Position numbers and translations under genes: made by a program
Source: Treponema sp. JC4
Lineage (GTDB): Bacteria > Spirochaetota > Spirochaetia > Treponematales > Treponemataceae
Assembly (NCBI RefSeq): GCF_000260795.1
Contig: NZ_AJGU01000003.1
Coordinates: forward strand, 62,001 to 126,000
Direction of reading: 5' to 3'
Length of the DNA stretch: 64,000 nt
Shown here: piece by piece, positions 1-8,390 of the stretch
Position numbering within the stretch: position 1 is the first letter of the stretch
Layout: each line of letters begins with the position of its first letter
Notes under the pieces: generated by a model
Database searches by the model: none
Told to the model about the DNA's origin: nothing
What the model saw: the letters and a program-made list of their open reading frames with translations, nothing else

Positions 1-905
1 CTGCCAGGGATAATAATCATATCAGGAGAAAGCGCTCTAAGTTCCGGCGCCTTATCAATATAAGAAAACAATAGCCCCTGACCTGCAAACTGATCAAATA
101 CCGAAAAATCACTGAAGTTGGAAATATGAGGCAGACGAATTACGCAGATTTTCACACCTGCGCCTGCAGAAGGCTGTTTCTCCCTTAAAGACTCACCAAA
201 CCTCTCCGTCAAACTATCTTCATCATCCAGGCTTAATTTCATATAAGGCACTACGCCAGTCACCGGCACCCTGCCCCTGGCCTCAAGTTCCCGTAAGCCG
301 GGTTCCAGAAGCGACAGGTCACCGCGGAACTTATTAATCACAAGTCCCTTAACTCGCTCCCTTTCACTTTCTGCCAGCAAATCAAGAGTTCCCAAAAGCT
401 GGGCAAAAACACCGCCCCGGTCAATATCACCCACAAGAAGCACCGGCGCATCCACCATCTGGGCAAGCCCCATATTTACAATATCATTATCTCTCAGATT
501 GATTTCTGCAGGGCTTCCCGCCCCTTCAATCACTATTACGTCATTATCTGAACTCAGCTGTTCAAAGGCTTCCATTACAGCCGGTACCAGCTGTTTTTTA
601 TATTCAAAATAGTCACGGGCATCCATATTTGCCACGACCCTGCCATTTACAATAACCTGAGATTTTCTGTCACTTGTAGGTTTAAGCAGAATAGGGTTCA
701 TCAGCACACTTGCTTCCACACCCGCAGCTTCTGCCTGCATAACCTGTGCACGGCCCATTTCAAAACCATCTGCCGTAACAAAAGAATTAAGCGCCATATT
801 CTGCGATTTAAAAGGCGCCACCTTCCAGCCGTCCTGCTTAAAAATCCTGCACAGCCCCGCCGCCAGAAGACTCTTCCCCGCGCTGGACATAGTACCCTGA
901 ATCAT
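1..905 (-). CDS. cbiP: Cobyric acid synthase, C-terminus outside window
   Basis: The reverse strand reads [20 protein letters not shown] at the N-terminus, the classic P-loop start of CbiP/CobQ, which amidates adenosyl-cobyrinate side chains with glutamine and ATP in cobalamin synthesis. Further family motifs follow: [31 protein letters not shown] and NKFRGD. About 301 residues are visible; the C-terminal glutamine amidotransferase half lies beyond position 1. The ATG at 905 is chosen because it starts the conserved motif and lies 7 nt after the stop of the ABC ATPase gene, so the two are probably co-transcribed. This supports a corrinoid role for the neighbouring transporter. Confidence 0.93.
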   Translation of the reverse strand, partial: MIQGTMSSAGKSLLAAGLCRIFKQDGWKVAPFKSQNMALNSFVTADGFEMGRAQVMQAEAAGVEASVLMNPILLKPTSDRKSQVIVNGRVVANMDARDYFEYKKQLVPAVMEAFEQLSSDNDVIVIEGAGSPAEINLRDNDIVNMGLAQMVDAPVLLVGDIDRGGVFAQLLGTLDLLAESERERVKGLVINKFRGDLSLLEPGLRELEARGRVPVTGVVPYMKLSLDDEDSLTERFGESLREKQPSAGAGVKICVIRLPHISNFSDFSVFDQFAGQGLLFSYIDKAPELRALSPDMIIIPG

Positions 906-912
906 TATTACT

Positions 913-1683
913 TTACAATTTGAGCATTCCCGTTTCATTGTCAAATTCATCATCTTTAATCCCGTAAAGTGTCTGTATGAAATTCCCGCAAAAAATCTCT
1001 TCCGGCTTTCCTGTACGGACAATACTTCCCTCTCCAACACAGACAACAGTATCTGCCACAGCCTTTACCAGTTCCAGTTCATGCAGACTCATAATAACAG
1101 CCTTATTTTCTTCCTTTGCAAGCTTTTTTATAACACGAATCAAATCAATCTTATAGCGCATATCAAGAAAGGAAGTCGGCTCATCAAGAACAATAATTTC
1201 CGTATCCTGAGCAATAGCCCTAGCCAGCATAATCCTCTGCTTCTGCCCGTCGCTGACTTTTCCAAATTGTTTTTCAGAAAGTCCTTCCGCGCCAACAATC
1301 TTCAGGGCCCGATCTACCGCCTTTTTATCTTCCTGGCTCAAAAGTCCCAGCCGCCCCATATAAGGGTAACGGGCACTCTCCACCACCTCGCGGCAACTCA
1401 TAAACTCCGGCCTGATTTTCTCAGTCATCACCATAGAAAGATGCCTTGCCGCTTCAAGTTCTGAAAGCCTTTCCGCATCCTTCCCCAGTACAAAAATCTT
1501 TCCCCCCAGCGCCTCAAGCTCCCGGGTAAGAGTCTTTAATATAGTAGATTTTCCGCTTCCATTAGGCCCAATCAGACAGAGAATCTCCCCCGCCTTCACT
1601 TCAAGGCTAACTCCGCCAACAACAACTTCCCTGCCATAGCCCGCAGAAAGTTCAGAAGCAGTCAATAAATTATTCACAGTCAT
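913..1683 (-). CDS. FecE/BtuD-type ABC transporter ATPase
   Basis: This 256-residue cytoplasmic ATPase should power import of an iron-chelate, heme or cobalamin-type substrate. Visible motifs are Walker [10 protein letters not shown] (about residues 39-47), signature [14 protein letters not shown], Walker [13 protein letters not shown] and the switch histidine in SLHE. Its ATG overlaps the last 14 nt of the upstream cyclase gene, so translation is probably coupled. The matching FecCD permease is two genes upstream and cobyric acid synthase follows, favouring corrinoid or cobalt-chelate uptake. The substrate itself cannot be read from the sequence. Confidence 0.9.
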   Translation of the reverse strand: MTVNNLLTASELSAGYGREVVVGGVSLEVKAGEILCLIGPNGSGKSTILKTLTRELEALGGKIFVLGKDAERLSELEAARHLSMVMTEKIRPEFMSCREVVESARYPYMGRLGLLSQEDKKAVDRALKIVGAEGLSEKQFGKVSDGQKQRIMLARAIAQDTEIIVLDEPTSFLDMRYKIDLIRVIKKLAKEENKAVIMSLHELELVKAVADTVVCVGEGSIVRTGKPEEIFCGNFIQTLYGIKDDEFDNETGMLKL

Positions 1684-2881
1684 AAGTTTCCATTAAGCCT
1701 TTACCTTTAACTTCAATCGGCGTCCGTTTTACAAAATCATATTTACTTCCAACAAGCTCATAAGTTTCAGGAGAAACCTTAATTTTCATGGAAGAACAGA
1801 GGGTTTTCATTCTAAAGGCAATGTTTACCGTATCGCCAAAAACATCATAAATATATTTTTTTATACCCACAATTCCCGCAATTACACTACCGGAACTGAC
1901 TCCCAGCTTTACTTCAAATTTTACTTCAGAAGACTCATTTCGTTTTTTTACGGTCGCCAGGAACTCTTCTGCGCAGTCCATAATATGCTCTGCATGAAGA
2001 GAATTTTCCAGCGGAAGTCCGCAGACAGTCATGTAAATTTCACCAAAAGTCTTTATTCTAAGGCAGCAATTCTTTTCAACAATTTCGTCAAAAAGGTCAT
2101 AAATGCAGTTCAATTCATTAACAAGAACTTCAGGTTCAAAAACAGAAGAAAGGTCTTTAAAATTCAAAAACTCGCAAAAGAGTACCGTTACGTTTTCATA
2201 AATCTCTGGTTCCGCCTTACCGCTTTTTTGCAGCTGTTCTACAATATTCTGCGGCAGCACGTTCAAAAGAAGTCCTTCCGATTTTTTTCTTTCGGCTTCA
2301 ATCTGGCTTTCGGTATAATATTTTCTTAGGATAATTCCCCTTTTCCAGAAGGCAAGGTAAACCGCAATAATATTTACCAGCATCAGGTTAGCAAGGGTAA
2401 TTCCTTTAACTTCATCTCTTCCGTGAATCACATTCAGCAAAATCAAGGCAAAAAGCAGCACTTCAGAAAAGAGCAGGCAACTGACATAAACAAGGGGATT
2501 CAAATTCAAAAGGATTTCAATCACAAGCGCAAAACCCAGAAAAAAGACTAAAGATTCTATCAGAGATTTGTTTGCAACAAAGAAAATATAAATTGCATAA
2601 AAGCTGATTAGAGCAAAAGCCCCCGGAGTATATTTTCCCGAATTAGTACAGCAGAGAATAAGCCCTATAATTCCTGCAAAATAATAATAGCTGTAGTAAA
2701 AAAGAGTCATTTTAGTCAGACCTGAAGGGGTAAAATTTGTGTAAACAAGCCCGAAAATACCAAATACTATAGAAAAAATATAAATTTTTTCCAGAATATT
2801 TCTGTTTTTTTCGTGAAGGTCATCTGAAATTGTCTTTCCGGCGCGGAACTTTTTTAAAAATTGATAAAGCTTTTTAAACAT
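1670..2881 (-). CDS. C2-like class III adenylate cyclase homologue, membrane-bound
   Basis: This protein has about 403 residues: an N-terminal half of about six hydrophobic segments, then a class III nucleotide cyclase domain from about residue 215. The ATG at 2881 is preferred over one 27 nt upstream because it follows a GGAGAAG ribosome site and overlaps the previous stop by 8 nt. Both metal-binding aspartates are replaced by glutamate (FCEFLNF, FGEIYM). The adenine-contact residues (KTFG, YDVFG), the transition-state Asn/Arg (VNIAFRM) and the phosphate-binding Lys in VKGKG are kept. That is the pattern of the C2 half of animal adenylyl cyclases, so it probably works as a heterodimer with the adjacent cyclase. 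A role as a degenerate regulatory protein is the alternative. Confidence 0.82.
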   Translation of the reverse strand: MFKKLYQFLKKFRAGKTISDDLHEKNRNILEKIYIFSIVFGIFGLVYTNFTPSGLTKMTLFYYSYYYFAGIIGLILCCTNSGKYTPGAFALISFYAIYIFFVANKSLIESLVFFLGFALVIEILLNLNPLVYVSCLLFSEVLLFALILLNVIHGRDEVKGITLANLMLVNIIAVYLAFWKRGIILRKYYTESQIEAERKKSEGLLLNVLPQNIVEQLQKSGKAEPEIYENVTVLFCEFLNFKDLSSVFEPEVLVNELNCIYDLFDEIVEKNCCLRIKTFGEIYMTVCGLPLENSLHAEHIMDCAEEFLATVKKRNESSEVKFEVKLGVSSGSVIAGIVGIKKYIYDVFGDTVNIAFRMKTLCSSMKIKVSPETYELVGSKYDFVKRTPIEVKGKGLMETYDCE

Positions 2882-4067
2882 AAACTTCTCCAAGTTCCAC
2901 AGGATCAAAAGCTTCTTTTTCTTTTAAAAGCTGGTATGTTTTTTCAGAAATTCTGATATGCATAGGCTGACAGGAATTCTGAAGCTTAACAGCAGTATCA
3001 ACCGTTTCACCGAGAATATCATAAAGGTATTTTTTCTTCCCGATAATTCCGGCAATTGCACTTCCAGACGCAATTCCCACTCTTATATTCCATTTTATCT
3101 GAGACTTTTTGTTTCTTTCATCAAGGCAGGCAATAAAATCTTTGGCGCAGTTCATAATGTTTTCCGCATGCTCAGGATCTTCTTCAGGTAATCCACAGAC
3201 CGCCATATAGGCATCGCCGATAGTCTTAATTCTTATGCACTTGTGAAGCTCACAGATTCTGTCGTATTCAGAAAAAATTTCATTCAGTTCAAGAATAAGT
3301 ACATAAGGAGGAAGGTCTGTTGCAGTCTTTGTAAAATCAACAATATCCGCAACCAGAAGTGAAATGTTTTCATAATTTTTTGGAGGAGATTTTCCATCAA
3401 CCTTCAACTGCTGTATAACAGAATCAGGAAGAATATTGTGCAAAAGCTCATCAGCCTTTTTTCTTTCCTTTTCCAGCCTTGCATCCCGTAAAAGCGATTC
3501 AATTATATATTTACGCTTCCAGAAGGAAAGAAAAATAATTACCAGCATAAAAAGGAATACATTTTTTATAAAGGAAGTAGAATCCGGATACTGCATCTGA
3601 ATATGAGCGCAGGCCTTAAAAACTTCAATAAAACAGATATACAAAATCAGTTGAATTGTAAACATTACGGGGTTCATATTAAGAACCATAATAAAGGCAA
3701 AAAAAAAGCCAATAAAAATTACCACAGAGCTCGAAAAAGGCGCCTTCAGAAGATTAACCGTAATTACATACTCCGATAAAATCAAAACCAGAAGAATAAA
3801 AAAAGATGAAGGAAGCCTTGTTTTTAAAAGAAGAAGGCCCAGAACCCCAACCAGAAGAAAATAGGAATAATAGGTATATGGATTAGCCCGCAACTGAAAT
3901 TTAAAAAAAAGATTTAAAAAGAATGATAAAGAAAGAAAGAAGCCTCCAAAAAACACAGACACCATAAAAATAATTTTTACAATATTCCGGTTCTTACGCG
4001 ATTCTGCTTCATAAAAATCGCCAGGAATCATGACGAATTTTTCATAAAACTTTTTCAAACTTTCCAT
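2874..4067 (-). CDS. C1-like class III adenylate cyclase homologue, membrane-bound
   Basis: This 397-residue protein has an N-terminal domain with about six membrane helices and a class III cyclase domain from about residue 230. Both metal-binding aspartates are present (VADIVDFT and TIGDAYM), as are the adenine-contact Lys (KTIGD) and Asp (YDILG). The transition-state Asn/Arg pair is lost (VDTAVKL in place of VNxAxRM), and the protein ends before the VKGKG segment that carries a phosphate-binding lysine. It is thus complementary to the protein encoded just downstream. A sigma70-like promoter overlaps the end of the permease gene, so the cyclases may be expressed separately from it. Confidence 0.84.
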   Translation of the reverse strand: MESLKKFYEKFVMIPGDFYEAESRKNRNIVKIIFMVSVFFGGFFLSLSFFLNLFFKFQLRANPYTYYSYFLLVGVLGLLLLKTRLPSSFFILLVLILSEYVITVNLLKAPFSSSVVIFIGFFFAFIMVLNMNPVMFTIQLILYICFIEVFKACAHIQMQYPDSTSFIKNVFLFMLVIIFLSFWKRKYIIESLLRDARLEKERKKADELLHNILPDSVIQQLKVDGKSPPKNYENISLLVADIVDFTKTATDLPPYVLILELNEIFSEYDRICELHKCIRIKTIGDAYMAVCGLPEEDPEHAENIMNCAKDFIACLDERNKKSQIKWNIRVGIASGSAIAGIIGKKKYLYDILGETVDTAVKLQNSCQPMHIRISEKTYQLLKEKEAFDPVELGEVYV

Positions 4068-4076
4068 ATTAAAATC

Positions 4077-4104
4077 ATTATAACATAAGAATTTTGTTTT
4101 TCAA
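4077..4104 (-). promoter_or_regulatory. Sigma70-like promoter for the cyclase pair
   Basis: On the minus strand TTGAAA (4104-4099) and TATAAT (4082-4077) are separated by 16 nt. The -10 box lies 9 nt before the ATG of the first cyclase, and the -35 box overlaps the stop codon of the permease gene. The short leader implies a transcript starting at or very near the start codon. Confidence 0.55.
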
Positions 4105-5099
4105 TGTCGGCGAAGCATCATATAAATTACAACAGGAACAAGCAGAACTGCCGTTACAGAGCTTACACTAACTTCGGTCGGGCTGAAAAGAATCCTTGCA
4201 AGCCCGTCACAAAAAACCGTAACAATTGCACCGCCTAAGAAACAGGCCGGAATCAGCACCAGCGGTTTTGCGGTATATACCGCAGATTTAACCAGATGAG
4301 GCACCGCAATTCCCACAAAACTGACAGGGCCAGCAAAAGCCGTAACACAGGCCGAAAGCAGGCTGGAAATCAAAATTAAAAGCACTCTCAGCAGCTTTAC
4401 ATTTACGCCCATATTGCGGGCATAATTTTCTCCAAGCTGAAAAGCGCCAATCGGTTTGGAAAGAATAAAGGCAGCAGCCGCAGAAGCAAAAACCACAAGT
4501 GACATCAGCTTTACCTCGCCCATGTTAATGCCCGAAAAACTTCCCACCGACCAGTTATGCAGATTTACAATATTTGAATCGTTTGCAAAGGTAATAAAAA
4601 AATCAGTTACCGCAGAACAGATATAGCCGATTAAAATTCCGCAGACAATCAGAACGCTCATCTTATGAACCCTGAGCGAAAATAAAAGCACAATTCCCAT
4701 CGTTAAAAGAGAGCCCAGAAAAGCCGACACAACCAGAGCCCCAGAGCCCGGAACAATGCTTTTATTCAAAAGAAAAATCATAGTCATGGCAACAAAAAGC
4801 TTTGCGCCGGAAGAAATACCCAGAACATAAGGTCCCGCAATCGGATTTTGGAAAAAAGTCTGCAGCAAAAATCCCGAAAGAGCCAGCGCCCCTCCCAGAA
4901 TCATTGCCGCCAGAATCCGGGGAAGCCTTATATTCATTATGATTTTTTCATTAACGCTGCCCTGCCCTGCCCCTATTAATATAGAAGAAACTTCTCTAAA
5001 ACTAATGCGCACCGACCCAATCGAAAGGTTCCAGACAAAGAGCAGGGCCAGCAGCAGAGTCATAATCAAAAATGTAAGAATTATTCGACGCTTTTCCAT
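4101..5099 (-). CDS. FecCD/BtuC-type ABC transporter permease
   Basis: This 332-residue, very hydrophobic inner-membrane protein of the FecCD family should form the channel for iron-chelate, heme or cobalamin uptake. Typical family segments are seen: RLPRILAAMILGGALALSGF, NPIAGPYVLGISSGA and FVGIAVPHLVK. It starts a minus-strand locus that continues with two cyclases, the cognate ATPase and cobyric acid synthase. No substrate-binding protein gene adjoins it; the best candidate is the fusion lipoprotein at 34322-36892, across the peptide island. A TATAAT-like box is visible at 5114-5119 upstream, without a clear -35. Confidence 0.92.
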   Translation of the reverse strand: MEKRRIILTFLIMTLLLALLFVWNLSIGSVRISFREVSSILIGAGQGSVNEKIIMNIRLPRILAAMILGGALALSGFLLQTFFQNPIAGPYVLGISSGAKLFVAMTMIFLLNKSIVPGSGALVVSAFLGSLLTMGIVLLFSLRVHKMSVLIVCGILIGYICSAVTDFFITFANDSNIVNLHNWSVGSFSGINMGEVKLMSLVVFASAAAAFILSKPIGAFQLGENYARNMGVNVKLLRVLLILISSLLSACVTAFAGPVSFVGIAVPHLVKSAVYTAKPLVLIPACFLGGAIVTVFCDGLARILFSPTEVSVSSVTAVLLVPVVIYMMLRRH

Positions 5100-5145
5100 T
5101 TGTATATGGAAAATATTATAGCACCCCGGGCCTTATTTTTCCATT

Positions 5146-5607
5146 TTAGTGCAAAAGGAAGTTATCTACTCTATCAAGTCGCTTCTGGAGGTCACCGTCA
5201 GAAATATTGCTTGGTCTGTTACTTGCACTGCCACTGTCCAGCAGTTTATTAACACCATAAATCAAACCGCCAACAGCTAGAAGAGAAAATGCTGTAATTG
5301 CAATCGCCTCTTTGTTCTTCTTAATCCAGCTGCCTACACTTCCACCTGCAACTTCAGCCAGCTCTTCGTCAGAAAGATCCTGTGCTTCTGCAGAAGCTTT
5401 TGTACTCGATTCTGCAGCTTCTGTAAGAGCCTTTTTAAATTCATCCTTATGGAAGTCAGGGAAATTTTTTACCATCAAATCACAAAGCTCATCAATATTT
5501 TTTGCCCGCGAAATAATTTCATCAACCAGCCCAAAATTAATATTAGCCAGCTGCTCTTCTTTTACACCCAACTCCAAAAGCTGTTTCTTGTATTCATTCT
5601 CTGTCAT
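5146..5607 (-). CDS. Double-glycine leader peptide, class A
   Basis: This 153-residue precursor has an acidic leader of 89 residues ending DLSDEELAEVAGG, followed by a 64-residue core opening SVGSWIKKNK. The core contains one hydrophobic helix (about residues 99-118) and a polar tail. Leader and core fit the NHLP/Nif11-type secreted peptides of the plus-strand cluster; the C39 transporter at 30923-33124 is expected to cut after GG. It is the only precursor left of the divergent intergenic region and has its own shared-motif promoter (5639-5670). A GGAGG lies 8 nt before the ATG. The function of the mature peptide is unknown. Confidence 0.85.
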   Translation of the reverse strand: MTENEYKKQLLELGVKEEQLANINFGLVDEIISRAKNIDELCDLMVKNFPDFHKDEFKKALTEAAESSTKASAEAQDLSDEELAEVAGGSVGSWIKKNKEAIAITAFSLLAVGGLIYGVNKLLDSGSASNRPSNISDGDLQKRLDRVDNFLLH

Positions 5608-5638
5608 AACGTGCCTCCGTTTTCTTCGTCTTACACTT

Positions 5639-5670
5639 ATTTATACTCCGGCCAGAAAGAAAAGGCTAAA
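5639..5670 (-). promoter_or_regulatory. Shared-motif promoter (copy 1, minus strand)
   Basis: The reverse strand reads TTTAGCC, 14 nt, GGAGTATAAAT, then AAGTGTAAG. It lies just upstream of the class A precursor at 5146-5607 and is divergent from copy 2. Confidence 0.8.
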
Positions 5671-5674
5671 AATT

Positions 5675-5842
5675 TTGAAAAAGAAAATTCTTCGGCCGTG
5701 TCCCCGCTTTCGCGGGGTCGGGTCTTCCGCACTTCCGCTATTCGCTTCATTCGACGCAAGCTCCGCTTGCTTACGAACTGCTTCGCAGGTGCTCCACCCC
5801 CTCACGGAGTTTTCTATATAAGTAAATTTTTCTTCCTGCTTT
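5675..5842. repeat. Divergent spacer with a cluster of small GC-rich hairpins
   Basis: This stretch between two divergent shared-motif promoters carries no convincing gene. It contains three short stem-loops in about 90 nt: CCCCGC/GCGGGG at 5702-5717, GCAAGC/GCTTGC at 5756-5770 and CTGC/GCAG at 5778-5788. They stand out against the AT-rich surroundings. The segment may be a copy of a dispersed repeat or a structured insulator; short open frames across it look incidental. Confidence 0.5.
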
Positions 5843-5874
5843 TTTAGCCATTTTTCCACGAGCGGAGTATAAAT
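5843..5874 (+). promoter_or_regulatory. Shared-motif promoter (copy 2)
   Basis: TTTAGCC, 14 nt, GGAGTATAAAT, followed by AGACGTAAG. It drives the three-gene precursor group 5904-7729; GGAGG precedes the first ATG. Confidence 0.8.
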
Positions 5875-5903
5875 AGACGTAAGAAGAATAACGGAGGTAC
5901 ATT

Positions 5904-6443
5904 ATGAACGAAAACGACTTGAAAAAAATGATGGTCGAAATGAAACTGGAAAATAACAATCTTTCGGATGAGGATTTTTCAAAATTGACTAATGCTATCA
6001 ACGGAAGTTCCAGCATAAATGAAGCATGCAAAAAAATCTGTGAAGTTTTCCCAGAACTTTCTGAAGAAGAACTAAAAGAAGCTACAGACCTGATAATTTC
6101 AAATCTTAATCAGAAACAGCAGGAGGAAGTTACAAACCTTTCAGAAAATGATCTTGAGGCCGTTGCTGGTGGCAGCTTCGGAAGCTGGATGAAAAAAAAT
6201 TGGGGCTACGTTGTTGGAGGAGTCGGACTTTTTGCTGCATCTTGGCTAATAGGAAAACGCATTGGTTCATACAAGGCAAATAATGCATATCAAGCGGCAG
6301 AGGATACTGCTTATAAAGAAGCCTTTAATCTTGCCGAAGGAAAAGGAAAAATGGATGGCTTTATAGCCACAATGCAGACTAACAATATGGAAAACGTAGT
6401 GGGCTGGTTTGACCGTCAAGTAGGCTGGGGTCTAAAGGGTTAA
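5904..6443 (+). CDS. Double-glycine leader peptide
   Basis: This is a 179-residue precursor. The leader of 90 residues ends NLSENDLEAVAGG. The 89-residue core starts SFGSWMKKNWGYV, runs into a hydrophobic helix (about residues 100-120) and has a tail ending in VGWGLKG. The leader is a hybrid: class A length, but the core opening resembles class B. It is the first gene after shared-motif promoter copy 2, and the next precursor follows within 15 nt. Export by the C39/HlyD/TolC system of this window is inferred from the GG site and the common promoter. Confidence 0.85.
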   Translation: MNENDLKKMMVEMKLENNNLSDEDFSKLTNAINGSSSINEACKKICEVFPELSEEELKEATDLIISNLNQKQQEEVTNLSENDLEAVAGGSFGSWMKKNWGYVVGGVGLFAASWLIGKRIGSYKANNAYQAAEDTAYKEAFNLAEGKGKMDGFIATMQTNNMENVVGWFDRQVGWGLKG

Positions 6444-6457
6444 AGGAGGAAATGATT

Positions 6458-6976
6458 ATGAAAGCAGGCAAAGAATTATTAGAAGAACTTAAGACACTAA
6501 TTACTCAGGCTGATAGCCCGGAGCAGGCAATTGATAACATTATCAAAGCATATCCTGAAATTGACGCTGAAACATTACGGAATCAATTTAAAGCCAGTAC
6601 AAAACAGGCAGAACAGATGGTTGCTGAACAGCGTACCTCTGAAATAACACAAGATCTTTCCGAGGAAGAGCTTGCAGAAATTGCAGGTGGAAGTTTTGGA
6701 AGCTGGATGAAGAAAAATTGGCCTTATGTATTGGGAGCCGCCGTAATTATTACAGGCGGACTAGCCATAGGAATTAAGCAAGGTTCAAATTTATATTCCA
6801 GCGATGAAATATCAAGCGCGAAAGAGGCAGCAACAGCTCTAGGAAAGGTTGAGGGATATGACAACGGTATGTTTATCGGAACAGAAACCGGAAATACTGT
6901 TGTTGGAGCAGTCAACAAACCTGATTGGCGGGAGACATGGCAGGATGCTGCCGCAATTTTGAAAAGAAGAGTATAA
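6458..6976 (+). CDS. Double-glycine leader peptide, class B
   Basis: This is a 172-residue precursor with a shorter class B leader (78 residues, MKAGKELLEELK... ending DLSEEELAEIAGG) and a 94-residue core opening SFGSWMKKNWPYV, with a hydrophobic helix and a polar Gly/Ser-containing tail. The ATG at 6458 is chosen over 6452 because GGAGG is 8 nt away rather than 2. The NSPEEA-like segment (here DSPEQAIDNI) and YPEID motif recur in 8896 and 11332. It is co-transcribed with its neighbours. Confidence 0.84.
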   Translation: MKAGKELLEELKTLITQADSPEQAIDNIIKAYPEIDAETLRNQFKASTKQAEQMVAEQRTSEITQDLSEEELAEIAGGSFGSWMKKNWPYVLGAAVIITGGLAIGIKQGSNLYSSDEISSAKEAATALGKVEGYDNGMFIGTETGNTVVGAVNKPDWRETWQDAAAILKRRV

Positions 6977-7003
6977 GACAAAACCACAACAGGGGGATAA
7001 TAT

Positions 7004-7729
7004 ATGATTAGCAATTCTACCTATCAGGAACTCATCAAACTTCTGAACAATCCAGATTTTATAAAGGCAGCATCTCAATGTAAGTCCGAATCTGATATCA
7101 ACCCTCTGTTGAAGCGGTTTGGTATTACACTGAGCGAAGAGGAGCTTTCTGAACTTCTTGAAAAAAAAGCAGAGACAATGAAGCTTCTTTCTGAAGCAGC
7201 CGAAATAGCCCGCCAGTTGACTCCCCTTCTGGAAGATCATAATAAGGCAGAGGAATTTTTCAAGATTACCACTTATGAAAGCTTTATGGATTTCTGCAAG
7301 GAAAATAACATAGTTCTCTCCGATAACATAACTTCAATTGCCAGGTTAATTTTTGAGCTTATGGATGGTGTTGTAGATCTTTCCGATGACGCCCTTTCAT
7401 CTGTTGCGGGTGGAAACGCACTTGCAGCAGGAGGAGAGTTAGGTGCAGGAATGATACCATGTATTGGAGGAGTTGCTTCTGCGGTTGTTTCCGTTGCTGA
7501 TGGCTCTGTAAAAGGAACAGAGAAAATTACTGCACGGCTTGCCGTCGGCGTTGCAACAAGCCTTTTTGAAACCGTAGCTACAATATCAACCGGCGGAATG
7601 CTTTCAATAGGACAACAATGGCATAAAGAGGGCTTTACAAGCGACGTAAAACAAAAACTTGCAATGTTTGGCGGTATAAAAGCTCTATCAAGTATTACAA
7701 GTTTTGCCGTAGGTCAGGCATTATCTTAA
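7004..7729 (+). CDS. Long double-glycine precursor with duplicated Nif11-like leader, class C
   Basis: At 241 residues this is the longest precursor. The leader (137 residues) contains two Nif11-like helical units (around residues 1-52 and 76-110) and ends DLSDDALSSVAGG. The 104-residue core is Gly/Ala-rich and hydrophobic (IPCIGGVASAVVSVADGSVK), lacks the SxGSW opening and has one Cys. Its core pattern (IPxxG..A.V..SVK followed by a second hydrophobic stretch) matches the precursor at 12402-12953. It ends the first operon. A two-helix bacteriocin-like peptide is possible but unproven. Confidence 0.8.
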   Translation: MISNSTYQELIKLLNNPDFIKAASQCKSESDINPLLKRFGITLSEEELSELLEKKAETMKLLSEAAEIARQLTPLLEDHNKAEEFFKITTYESFMDFCKENNIVLSDNITSIARLIFELMDGVVDLSDDALSSVAGGNALAAGGELGAGMIPCIGGVASAVVSVADGSVKGTEKITARLAVGVATSLFETVATISTGGMLSIGQQWHKEGFTSDVKQKLAMFGGIKALSSITSFAVGQALS

Positions 7730-7746
7730 TAAGTAAATTTCAATTA

Positions 7747-7778
7747 TTTAACCATTTTTCCCTGAGCGGAGTATAAAT
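7747..7778 (+). promoter_or_regulatory. Shared-motif promoter (copy 3, AACC variant)
   Basis: TTTAACC, 14 nt, GGAGTATAAAT, then AAATGTAAA. This copy has A instead of G in the -35 element. It lies upstream of the single precursor at 7810. Confidence 0.75.
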
Positions 7779-7809
7779 AAATGTAAAACCTTAAACACGG
7801 AGGAATACT

Positions 7810-8310
7810 ATGAACAAAGAGGAATATAAAGAGCATCTTTTAAAGCTTGGTCTGTCAGAAAAACAAATAGAAAGCATTAACTTCCCTCAACTGGAAGAAA
7901 TTATTTCGAATGCAAAAGATGTTGATGATATTTGCACTCAGCTGGAAAAAATCTATTCTGGCTTCAATTCAGATGAATTCAAAAAAGTGGTCAAGTATGC
8001 TTCAAACCAGGAAGCAAAGGCCTCAGAAAATGTAGAAGATCTTTCTGACGAAAATTTGAAAGAAGTTGCCGGAGGAAGCACTAGTCACTGGTTTAAAGAC
8101 CATGCCGCTGAGTTTGCCGTTGTTGCAGCCGGCATTATTGGTGGAGCAATCTGGGGTGCTGCTACTGCAAAAGACGGAACTATTGAATATGGCAGAAAAG
8201 AAAGTGCGGTGTATGGAGCTATTTGGGGAGGAATAGCCACAGGTGGTTCAGTTTTATTAGTTGACAACACAGTTGGAACTCTAAATCTCCATTGTGATAA
8301 AGGTCTTTAA
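7810..8310 (+). CDS. Double-glycine leader peptide, class A leader with atypical core
   Basis: This is a 166-residue precursor. The leader of 89 residues ends DLSDENLKEVAGG. The 77-residue core begins STSHWFKDHAAEF rather than SxGSW and is rich in Gly, Ala and Ile with two hydrophobic stretches; a single Cys lies near the C-terminus (LHCDKGL). It is monocistronic between shared-motif copies 3 and 4. GGAGG precedes the ATG. Leader similarity and promoter place it in the family; its core has diverged most among the class A members. Confidence 0.82.
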   Translation: MNKEEYKEHLLKLGLSEKQIESINFPQLEEIISNAKDVDDICTQLEKIYSGFNSDEFKKVVKYASNQEAKASENVEDLSDENLKEVAGGSTSHWFKDHAAEFAVVAAGIIGGAIWGAATAKDGTIEYGRKESAVYGAIWGGIATGGSVLLVDNTVGTLNLHCDKGL

Positions 8311-8326
8311 TTTTGGAAAGATCTTC

Positions 8327-8359
8327 TTTAGCCCTTTTATAAACAAGCGGAATATAAAT
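8327..8359 (+). promoter_or_regulatory. Shared-motif promoter (copy 4, GGAATATAAAT variant)
   Basis: TTTAGCC, 15 nt, GGAATATAAAT. One base of the -10 element differs from the consensus and the spacer is one longer. It drives the pair 8391-9339. Confidence 0.72.
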
Positions 8360-8390
8360 AAATACAGATTGTTAAGCCCGGAGGTTTATT

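Noticed and set aside
5641-6031. Minus-strand small open frames across the hairpin spacer
   Set aside because: They run over promoters and hairpins, lack ribosome sites and encode low-complexity shadow sequence.
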